Of a DNA stretch of 64,000 nt, positions 24,907-36,535 are shown one piece after another. The position numbers were made by a program, and so were the translations under genes. The stretch comes from Trichosphaerium sp. ATCC 40318 (Eukaryota > Discosea > Flabellinia > Trichosidae). Position 1 is the stretch's first letter; every line of letters starts with the position of its first letter. The stretch spans positions 31,379-95,378 of the forward strand of contig JALMLS010000105.1 in NCBI GenBank assembly GCA_038496445.1. Direction: 5' to 3'. The notes beneath the pieces are model-generated. The model did not search any database and was not told where the DNA came from. It was given only the letters and a program-made list of their open reading frames with translations.

Positions 24907-26807
24907 CTACGAGAATAAAGACCAGAATGATAACAGAATATTGAGTATCAGCAAGCCAGTTGTTAACATCAATACGGTGGGTACCATCTAGCATCAAAAC
25001 ACGTAAGCAAAATTATAAAAAGAAACTACAATCAACATTTTTTTTATGAATCCGTACCGACTGGTGTCCAGGTAACACTAATGTTACGAATGCTTTTAGG
25101 GCATGTTCTCCATCAAAGTAATACACAGGCGCAGTGTTAATAACGGCAAGTGCACCAGAGAGTGACACCATGAACCACAAAAATCGTGAAAATTGATGAG
25201 GAAACCAGGCCGGAAACAACCACAACCGAGGTACATAGTCACTAGCTACTAGCCCTGTAAAAACTGCATATGGATGCGATAGATATAGTATAGCTTCAGG
25301 CTTTCCTTCAATACGAATGATAGTGATGGATTCTGTTTGATCCGACCCCAAAACAGGCTTGATGCAAACCTCCTCGGATTCAGAGCACAGACTACCGCTA
25401 GAGCATTCGGGTATACTCACATCATGCGATAAGAGCGCTCGTGGGGACATACAGTACGACTTTACTGTAGTAGGAGGTACCCTAAGGGAGATGGAATTTA
25501 GTTTCAAGCGAAACGAAAAATCCAAGTTGTAAAATGAAACAGAATTTTCAAAATGTACCCGACTTCAGTCCAACACAAGTTTTTGCTCTGTTCACTACTT
25601 GTGGCACAACAATCGCCTTCGTTTTTTATATTTTCCTGTTTTATACAGTATCCTGTTTGGCTGAAATCGTTATCATAGAGATTGATAAAAACATCTCTAT
25701 ATTCTTGAACCGAAGTGACGGCTTTACCATTAATATGTGTAATGATATCGCCTGTACTCACAACTTGACCCAACTGAGCATCAGCCACATGTCCTACCAC
25801 GATACTACCTGACTGATAGGCATACATTGGCGACAATAAAAACCTTAAAAGGATCAGTTTAAGTCAAGCCAGATGGCTTTTTAAGAAACCTAAACAACTG
25901 GACGTACGGTAATGAAACAATGAGTCCAAGGCACACTAAGACAAGGACAATATTATGCCATATCCCAGCTGAGAATATACGTAGTTGAGCCCAAGGAGAT
26001 GCCTGGTACAATCCATGAGGCCCATCTGCTCTGATATCTACAAAAGCACCAGGGTATATACAAAATAGCATACCTCCAAAACCTTGAACGTGTACATGAG
26101 AACTAAAGAAATGTATGAGTCATCATTGTGGTCTACGCGCTTTTTTCAATGAATCCTTCACAAACGCGTACACAACAGCTGCAATACCATGGCCAAACTC
26201 ATGAAACACGGCTGCTATTACAAGTGTCAATAAGAATACCGGAATGTCAGACCAAGGCAGGTTCACGCCAGGCACCTATCCAATGATTAATCATCGTTGT
26301 TTTGCAAGCACGTACGAGTGGTGTCAGTACTTCTGTAGCCTTCTGTTCTGTCGCTGCTCGAAAAAATATGTTGCCAGCCACGGTAACAAGGTTATATGCG
26401 AGGATAGCCTCTGCTACTACCATACCTACACTATGAAGAAAAGATTGTAAGTAATGACATGTGGTTATTGACGTACCAACACAGACACGCTCCAACGTCG
26501 AACCAACGACGTAGGAACGCACCAAAACGCCCAAACCAATAAAATGTTGGATTTAAACGCTAATGCCACGTAAGCAGGTCCTAAATACGCTTTAACGTAC
26601 CCGCGTGTACCACTGAATGCGCATAAAATCTATTTTAACTGTTTGTGTTATCAACCAACGGCTGTAAGGCGCAAAGTACGCTATCTACTCCAATATTACA
26701 TATTGTGCGTTTAACCGTCGCACCAATAGCTTATGAACGCTCCAGAATAGCGCCCAAGGTAGTATTAAGTATAAAGCAAGCGCAGAAATGAAAGTAATCG
26801 CGTCCAT
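24907..26807 (-). CDS. MBTPS2: Site-2 protease (membrane-embedded zinc metalloprotease)
   Basis: Intramembrane protease that releases membrane-bound transcription factors (SREBP/ATF6 class in animals). The start MDAITFISALALYLILPWAL is a first membrane helix. The zinc motif is in VFHEFGHGIAAVVYAF (about 26190). The second metal motif is NTAPVYYFDGEHAL (about 25110), where the family usually has N-x-x-P-x-x-x-LDG; here Phe replaces Leu. Between them are a PDZ-like segment (VVSTGDIITHINGKAVTSVQ) and a Cys-rich lumenal loop, as in eukaryotic S2P. The last exon is a hydrophobic helix (VLMLTTGLLILNILLSFW), ending TAG at 24907-24909. About nine introns. The substrate in this organism is unknown; no SREBP-like gene is in the window. 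Confidence 0.9.
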
Positions 26808-26963
26808 GCTGCAAGAGACGTCCAAGTCGTTAAATTGACTGAATTGTTAAGTTGAAAACTCGCATATTTTGGACAGATTTATAGTGGCTCCCTGTACAAC
26901 TATCCGTTCCGGCTGCAGTGAAATACGCATTCAGAATACGTGCGTTATTGTACGAGGCGTCAA

Positions 26964-28025
26964 ATGCTCCGTCACAAAGGCCACGTATCAAGGAAGGTGA
27001 ATTACCACGCCCTTTGCGCGTTGTGGCTTCATCGACTTCCACTAGTAACCTCTATATTGACTCTAGTATGCCTAGCATATATTGCATCTTCTAATAATGA
27101 ACCAGTACGCACAATGCTTATATAGCGGTTGGGACCACGTGTTACCTATTAATTGAGAATATCACGTGCTCTAGACACCTTTCTCCTTAGTATATTTCGT
27201 ATGACGACCAATACACCTATAGGCAGCCAAGATATCGCGCTACCACCGCATTAACCCCGAAAAACAATACATGATGAAGACAATAGTGCTGGACCACGTG
27301 TTAGATAATGATAAAAGAACAGAGGACCTCTCCAACCTTCTATTAAGCTTCCCCAGAGTCAACGCGCTACAAATTGGCGCAAATGATGGCTCTCAAAATA
27401 ATAGCGCGGATCCTCTTCAACATCTCATTTCGAATATCCGGGTGACCGCTGTTTTGGTAGAGCCCGTGCCTTACTTGTACGCAGAACTAAAGACAAAAAT
27501 GTCGAAGTATGGTGCGCGTGTCACTACGATTAAGGCTGCCGTTTGCACCAAAGACGGTAAAGCATCGTTTTATTCAGTTGATAAGACGTACGGTGATAAT
27601 AACCCTCGAATACCTCACTGGAAATCTCGGCAGATAGGGAGTTTGTACAAAACACATCTACAAAACTTTGGCATACCACCAAAGTACATAAAACCAATCA
27701 ACGTAACTTGTATGTCTCCAAAGACTCTCTTGAAAAAAACTTTTCTAGCTGAGGAAGTCGACCTGTTGATGGTAGACGCGGAAGGTACAACCGGCTTTTA
27801 ACTATTTTGGTTGATCATAGTAAAATAGGGTATGATGATAAGATTGTTCAAGGCTTGCTCTTGGTACAACGTTTCAGACCTTGCGTGATTATCTACGAAC
27901 ATCATCACTTGAAAGACAGAGAAGGAACAATTGGTTTCATGAGAGAACTTGGATACTATTCGTGGAGACATAAAACAAACACTTTTGGGCTTTATCTTGG
28001 TAAGAACGTAACACATATATTCTAG
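26964..28025 (+). CDS. FkbM-family methyltransferase with N-terminal membrane anchor
   Basis: SAM-dependent methyltransferase of the FkbM (Methyltransf_21) type. The first exon encodes a short basic head and one hydrophobic helix (LVTSILTLVCLAYIASS), a type II signal anchor. An intron of about 112 nt (GTACGC...CTATAG) joins it in phase to the catalytic part. SAM-binding motifs are LQIGANDGSQNN, AVLVEPVPYLY and VDLLMVDAEGYD. The last exon reads FRPCVIIYEHHHLKD and ends YLGKNVTHIF. The Asp-Ala-Glu-Gly-Tyr element matches the family D-V/A-E-G-Y/F. With the anchor it probably acts in the Golgi or ER lumen on a glycan or lipid; the substrate cannot be inferred. Confidence 0.82.
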
Positions 28026-28461
28026 CCCTTAGCCATTTTAGGAAATTGTTGGCAACGATTCAAGGAATCGTACTAGTGCCTAAAACTAACTGCCATGATC
28101 AATTTTGATGTACTTGTAAACATAGAAGCCTGTCTTAACAATACTTGCTAAAATTTGAAGCAAAACTGACAGTAAGGGGTCATCCCATCACATTTTTTAT
28201 AACTAAGTTAAAGGTCTATTTGTTCTTGTCACGTGATTGCTTAAATCAAGAAACTAGATATGAAACAGCATAAAACGGTGTATTGTGTTTAGCAGAAAAC
28301 AAAGAACAAACGACTCGTGGGTTGGTTTTATGTCTAAAATGTTTTTGGGCGAAATTGAATATTTGACGAGTGAAGTTGATACGTTTCTATGAAAAGTGGT
28401 TGAATTTCTCCAAAAAAAAGTTGAAGAAATTTGATATTTACGCTATTTATTTTAAGCTGCA
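28026..28461. other. Intergenic region, no gene seen
   Basis: AT-rich sequence between two plus-strand genes. It should hold the terminator of the methyltransferase gene and the promoter of the phosphatase gene. No coding or RNA features recognised. Confidence 0.4.
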
Positions 28462-29344
28462 ATGTTTGCGGAGCTCATCAACAAAACGAAAAAACAACGG
28501 GAGGAAGCCGAATTGTTCAGTGCTAGTCTTGGCAAAGTATTTGGCTTGGAGTTGACAGATACACAGAATGGTGAGCCTACACGCTTCTAAACACTGACTG
28601 ATATAAATAGGAAACGAATACGCGATTCAGTGCCCAAAATGCGGCAAGTGGCTACAAATCAAGTCAAAAGCGCTCCAACAGAGCCAACTGGAAGAGCATA
28701 TGCTATCGCATAGCTCTCTCGTTTGTCCAGGGCTTTACTTAGGTACACTTAACATTTCACGAACTTAAATGGACTCATGTCAATATGTAGGAAGTGAAGA
28801 CAATTCAAAAGAAGACTTGCCGAGCCAAGGCATTACACACGTCGTTAATGCTGCATTACAATGTAAAAATATGTTTGAGGACAAACTGACCTATGTCAAC
28901 TTTAGACTATACGTACGCTGAATCTAACGTACTTGACGACCCCTCTAATAGCCTCAAAGGATATAGATGAACAACGTATACCTATTGCCGATGCAGTAGC
29001 CGCCATAGAAGACATAATAAGCAAGGTAGTCGAACAACAGCAAATTTTTAAAATGGACTGACATTCTTGTTTAGGATGGTATTGTATTTCTGCATTGTAT
29101 TCAAGGTATTTCTAGAAGCGGAACAATGGCTGTTGCATACGTCATGAAAAGCAAAGGAATAACACTTAAAGAAGCGCTTGCATATGTCCGAGAACGAAGG
29201 TCGATTGTAACACCAAATAGAGGGTTCTTATACCAACTGTGCCAATATGAAAAATCAATATACCCGGATAAAGAGCCATCCCTTAAAATGGTCAAGTACT
29301 GGAAAGGAGAAGCGCCAGTGTTCAAGGACCATCCGAATCCATAA
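28462..29344 (+). CDS. Dual-specificity phosphatase with N-terminal zinc-finger-like motif
   Basis: The catalytic signature is HCIQGISRSGTMAVAYVM, that is HCxxGxSRS, with the nucleophile Cys and the P-loop Arg. Upstream are the general-acid region (RLYDIDEQRIPI, where an Asp is usual) and the DSP start LVCPGLYLGSED...GITHVVNAA, so this is an atypical DUSP fold of about 150 residues. The N-terminal 70 residues contain CPKCGKWLQIKS...LEEHMLSH, a CxxC...HxxxH spacing like a single C2H2 or UBZ-type zinc finger. The C-terminal tail (MVKYWKGEAPVFKDHPNP) is unassigned. Introns at about 28570-28611, 28741-28791, 28915-28960 and 29025-29075. Its 3' end faces ataxin-10 only about 50 nt away. Confidence 0.88.
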
Positions 29345-29395
29345 TACGCCTATCCAGAGAGTTGTTGTACATTAATAAAGATCCAATCCAAATCG

Positions 29396-30976
29396 CTACA
29401 GCGAGTATGTATCCAAAGAATAGTCATTGTGGTTCAAGCCCGGAATTTCCTCTGTTGCGCCTAGTTCTTCCACAGTATTGGTTTGTGTGGATTGCGTTGG
29501 TTCAGGATATGGTGATTGATTCGTATTTGGTTGTGGTGATCCATTCACGTTGGGTGGAACTTGCTCAGCAACAACTTTGTCGTTCTCCACACCAACCTTT
29601 ACACCTAGTTTTTCAAGAATTGGATCTTTGATGACGCCGGCAGGCACCATCTTTGCGAAATATGCTTGATTATCAATATTGTTCTCACACAAGTTGCGAA
29701 TACACAGAATAGCCCATTCACGACCCACTTTAGTCGCAACAAGTCAGAGAAATTTTAATTAAAAATGGTTGTAAAACAATTTTCTAGAAAAGACTCAGAA
29801 ACGCACGTGGATTATGTAATTGAAACGTCATATAGTTGAGCAGTACTGGGATAACACCAGTCTCACGAACACAGTTTTGACCATAAGAAAATCTAGCGAC
29901 GAGCAGTGCTATGCATGCAGCACAATCTCTACCAAGGCCATATTCTTTTTTGTGCGTTTCAGCCACATCTGATAACAACATCGTTAGCACCTCGCTGCAT
30001 GACTGACTTTAAACCGCGTACGTTTGATTCTTTCCAATAAGAACCAATTGTCGATGGCCAACTTGCGGGTGGCGTTTGGTAGACCTGGTAAAAGAGAACG
30101 CAATATTGACAACGAGGCATATAAAACATCAATGTGAGGGTTATCCTTCTCGTCTCTTGGTAAACATTGTGTGATGTACTTGGAAACAGAATCAGGTAGG
30201 ATTACAGCTTCGTCTGTATCTGATAACTCTTCAGACAAATCTTGAAGGATTAACGTCTTAAACGTGGGATACTGCTCCATCATGTGATGGAAATGTGTTT
30301 GTGCCAAATGCCCAATTAGAAATTGCCTCTCGGAGGAAGCTTGGCAACCAAGGGCGTATTTTACGAGAAGTGGCGATGAGATGATGCCTTGAGTGATAGC
30401 ATCACTACTTTTACACATGTAAAACAACAGCAATAAAAAAGGTGCATCCTGTCCGGCTACAAGACGAGGTTGTACAAGACTAATCCATGTGTCAGATGTA
30501 CAACTTGCTTATTATCACGTGACGTACTGTAACGCTTTTGGATATATGAGTTTGTATAAATACACAGCATTCTCTGAGTTGAAACCTAATAGAGCCATTA
30601 AAAAGCTTGGCAGCAAAGAAGCCGTACACGCAACAAAATTGCACCAAAGTTCAAGAGCAGTTTGAGTTATTTTGGATGCTAAAGAGTTCGATTAGTAACT
30701 GTAGTACAAATATAATGCCGTACAATCTATGTCTTGGCGCCATAGTGACATTAAGGACTCAACAAGCACTGGCATGACTGAAATTGATCGCAGTACTGTT
30801 TGTGCCTCTTTCTACGCTGTGTAAGCACTTGGTTGTACTGTTAAATGTAAGCTACCGAATTACAAGCTCTACGAATCGACAACAGAATATCCTGCCATTC
30901 TTGCAACACTGTATCGCCTTTCCAGCTACGATAGCTTTATTAGCGAGGAAATGACTCGAAACACTTCAGAAAACAT
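29396..30976 (-). CDS. ATXN10: Ataxin-10 family protein
   Basis: Armadillo-like helical protein. The diagnostic C-terminal domain is clear: KKEYGLGRDCAACIALLVAR, GVIPVLLNYMTFQLHNP, then GREWAILCIRNLCENNIDNQ. Upstream helical repeats include GIISSPLLVKYALGC, FKTLILQDLSEELS and SLSILRSLLPGLPNATRKL, and the N-terminal part WQDILLSIRRACNS. The family (ATXN10/CTR86, and copper-transport protein 86 in fungi) is linked to cytokinesis and cell morphology. The tail after the domain is Pro/Gln/Asn-rich (VEELGATEEIPGLNH). The first exon and start codon are uncertain; candidate ATGs lie near 30976 and 31015, and the reading needs a short intron near 30925-30970. Confidence 0.85.
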
Positions 30977-31152
30977 CAATACGCACTCTAATTCCGCTTT
31001 AAAAGCGTTACAAGAGGACTGGCGATAGCTAACATCAGCTAACAAAAAATTAAACGTGAAATTGTACAAAGTGGCACTCAAGTGTACCAATAACGCGTGT
31101 CCAGTCTATATTCTGCATTCCAACGACGTCAACGCTTATAGTATGTAGAATT

Positions 31153-33213
<2,061 letters not shown>

Positions 33214-33389
33214 TACAGATGTTGTTCTTGTACAATGGTTTACAATAAAAATAACAAAATATATAATCACAACTGCGTCCAAACCCTCAAGGCACAAAAT
33301 CACTTTTTGGCTAATTACAAGGAGCGAAGTTTAACTGACAAAAGATGTTTATTACGTGAAAAAACGACTACCAGTACATTTATTTGCTC

Positions 33390-34606
33390 TTATCCATAGT
33401 AGTATATTTTGACATGTGCATCCTTTACTGCCTTTAAACCTTTTTTGGTAATACGTAGACAACCATATAGTTTTAACGCCTTGACATTACAAAGCTCATA
33501 GAGCCAATCATCCGTTGCTTTTGTGTATGAAAGATCTATTGTATGTGCATTTTGTAAACTTTTCATACAATGTCCCGTTATTCCCTCACAGTACGCCAAC
33601 TTTATTATATGAACACCAATCAAAGCTGAAACGCCGTTATCTGTGATTGCAGAACAATTTGCCAGATTGATCGTATGTACTCCAGCTAAAGCCTTGACGC
33701 CTTTGTCTGTGATTGCAGAACAATACGACAGATCGATGCTATGCACACCTGCCAGCGCCACCAGTGATACATCTGTCACCGATGTACCACACAATGTAAT
33801 ATTGTGTACACGTGCTAAAGTCTTAACACCTTTATCTGTCACAGCTGTTCGACTCAAATCTATTGTATGTACTCCACCCAAAGCAGAAATGCCAATGTCT
33901 GTTACTGCTGTGCCACAGAGCTTGATGTTATGAACACCAGCAAGAGCTGAAATTCCATCATCAGTAACAGCATCATTAGTCAAATCTATAGTGTGTACTC
34001 CAGCTAATGCAGTTAAAACGTCATCAGTCACATTTGAGCGTGTTAAAGCTATGTGCGACATGCCTTTTAGTCCTTTAAGGCCTTCAGTAGACATTCCAGA
34101 ACATAATTCCAAATGAATGTGATTGAGATGTTTGATTAGTGGTACTATCCCTGCATCTGTAATACTTGGACAACGGTCCAAGTGCAACTGACGAACGCCA
34201 CAAAGATACTTCAATCCCTCGTCTGTGATGTACTGGTTGTTGTAAAGGCGCAAAGACTGAACGCCTATAATAAAAGCAAGATCACTGTCTTGAGCCTGTT
34301 TGAACGACTTAAATGATATTTCGGTGTTTTTGAGGAGAGGACTGTCTGACAAAAGAGAACAATCATAACTTGATCGAACATAGATAGTGCCGTAACCGAC
34401 GTGGTAGTGGACTATGTCCGAAAGTCGTTTGCAGCTCTGAGAAACACTAAATCGATCTAAAAACCCAACAAATCCTATTAAATGGGCGAGCACTCCATTG
34501 GCACATCTAAAAGATGAATAGTATCTACTTGGGTCTGTTCATGCGTATTCTCTGTGTAAACTGTTAATCGTTGAAATCTTGCTTCAATGGAATCGTTTGC
34601 TAACAT
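33390..34606 (-). CDS. F-box and leucine-rich-repeat protein (frameshift near the F-box)
   Basis: The main frame (34493-33390) starts inside an F-box (VLAHLIGFVGFLDRFSVSQS, CKRLSDIV) and continues with about ten LRRs of 20-25 residues in the ITDKGVKALAGVHTINL pattern, as in AMN1/FBXL proteins. Such proteins usually bring substrates to SCF ubiquitin ligases. The missing N-terminus is in the frame beginning at the ATG at 34606 (MLANDSIEARFQRLTVYTEN), which ends ...IHLLDVPME just where the F-box frame begins. The two fit perfectly if one base is added at about 34494 (GGAGTGC instead of GGAGGTGC). This is either a real single-base frameshift or a sequence error. No introns are needed otherwise, unlike the neighbours. 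Confidence 0.8.
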
Positions 34607-34986
34607 GGCGCCTGAGCTGGCAATGTAATACAAAAAAGAACAGCTTTCGCGTGGCGTCAGTGGCGGTCAATCCAAATCTAGTCAGAAAGCACTGACACTT
34701 TCTACGATGCTGACAATGGTGCTATACCACCAATTCACAGACGTTTTGGTTGCAACCACATCCTGCAAAAGTACCTTGCTTTTGAGTGTCTGTTCATTGA
34801 CTGGACTTTGAACAGCTCTAAAACCACGAGATTTGGCTGGTCATGTATGATTTCTAAGGCATCGGTGGAGAATTTGTCAAATTAAAATTGTTTACTAAAG
34901 TCCACACAATACTCGAAAATTTGAGATTTCACTCTAATTCCATAAAAACGCGAACGCTACACCTCTAAAGGCTTTTTATACTTGTT
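34607..34986. other. Short intergenic region with an orphan open frame
   Basis: On the plus strand 34679-34887 is open after a possible acceptor (AAATCTAG) and reads TFYDADNGAIPPIHRRFG, then FECLFIDWTLNSSKTTRFGW. It looks coding but has no start or recognisable family, and the only nearby ATG (34613) would splice into another frame. It may be a gene fragment or chance. Confidence 0.25.
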
Positions 34987-36273
34987 ATGGCTTCCGTGAT
35001 CGAATAGTACGAGTCTGAAAGTCTAACAACGTAGTGTAACCCGCTAACCAGTCCTTAGTCGTGTACCTATGCCTCTGAGCGTAGATGAGGTACGCACAGT
35101 AAAGCCAATTGATTGTTTTAACAAAATGTAGTACAAACGAGCGCAGTTGTACATGGTGGCAAAGTTCAGCAAGGTACACTACAATGATGTTAATTTAATC
35201 GCTTATTAACAAAAACAGGAACACACATCAAATGGCGAGGGCATAGAAATCGTTACCAATAAACCTATGAAAGCCGAAGAGGCCGAAATAAAGGTAGATT
35301 GCCAATACACGCACAAAATCATACATTTACGCAAGTACGTAATAGCCAAACGTAACTCCGACCACTCATTACGCTTTAGGAAGTTACCTGGTTGGATTCA
35401 AGCGTTGTTGCCAGCAAAAGTTTCCGCGTTAGAAATACACGAAACAGCTTGGAATGCATATCCGCGCACCAAGACTACTTATAAGGCACGTAAATAATGT
35501 CGGCTACTCTGCCTCATTATCTAACGTTCCGTAGAGCCCTTTTCTTGGTGATCAGTTTTCAATTTCCGTTACTACAGTGTATTTGAACGATAAAGGCGAC
35601 ACGGAAAACGTGCGTTATATTTGTTTTGCGTATTTGACGATCCCTACATTTTTTTTTGCGCCTTTAACTTTTCTGATGAAACAGGCTCTCGATTTAGACA
35701 AAGCGGCGTTGGGTAAGAGAAAGGTTGATATTATTGATATTGCCATGGAGGACCCAGAACAGAGCAAGTACAAAGAAGCCGAGGATCCTAAATTGTTCTT
35801 GTCTGAAAAAACAGGAAGAGGTAAGCTCGAAAAAGGTTGGAGAGATACATCAAATCCTATCATGACAAGTTACAAACACGTCTCAGTCTTAGTCAGCGTA
35901 CGAACTGCATTGCGTATAAACATGTACTCACCACCTTTTTTTGGTTAGACATGGTGGGTAGGTGGTAGAATACAAGGTACGAACACATCCCTTCAATAAT
36001 ATTATTGGTTTTTTTTCTTTTTTCCTGACAACATGCTTCACAGACTATATTCAAAGCGTTATTCGCTCCATCTTATTGTTGGGACACCGACAAGCAGTGT
36101 GTTGGATCGATGAGTGGTGGAACTTGACGATGGAGGATATTCGAGAGCTTGAAGAGAAGACCAAGACAGAACTCGAAGAACAAATGAAGGAAACTGGAGA
36201 GGACAGTGCAACCAGCGAAGAAGGTGTAGCTTCGCCAAAGAAGAAAAAAAAGAACAAGGCCAATGAGGCATAA
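34987..36273 (+). CDS. Phosphatidylinositol transfer protein (class I PITP)
   Basis: A START-like lipid carrier that exchanges phosphatidylinositol and phosphatidylcholine between membranes. The start MASVIEYRVPMPLSVDEYKR matches the family. Next come AQLYMVAKFSKEHTSNGEG, QYTHKIIHLRKKLPGW, ALEIHETAWNAYPRTKTTYK, then VDIIDIAMEDPEQSKY, the loop LFLSEKTGRGKLEKGW and the lipid-exchange-loop region YKHVSVLVS-TWWV. The end is WIDEWWNLTMEDIRELEEKT plus a Lys-rich tail. About eight introns; the one after TYK (35486) has a GC donor (AAG/GCACGT) because the GT alternative gives a stop. Length is about 275 residues, normal for soluble PITP. Confidence 0.93.
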
Positions 36274-36535
36274 ACAGAGCTTTTTTTGTACAATCGAATA
36301 ATTTATTCGTTTTTTCTCTCCCTCTGATTAAAAATTGTCCAGTGCACAGTGTGATGGGTAATTGCCCTGACTTTAAAGTGGCAGACTGACTTGTGGGCTA
36401 TAGTACAAGCAAGGGAACGGAAGTAAATACGAGCCTCCGATATGAAGGAGCATATTACAGCCTGAAAAGGAGCGAGTGGCCTGGTTTTGATGTTTTAGTT
36501 TTTTTTTTCTTTGCCCTAAGTGTTATCAAAAATAT

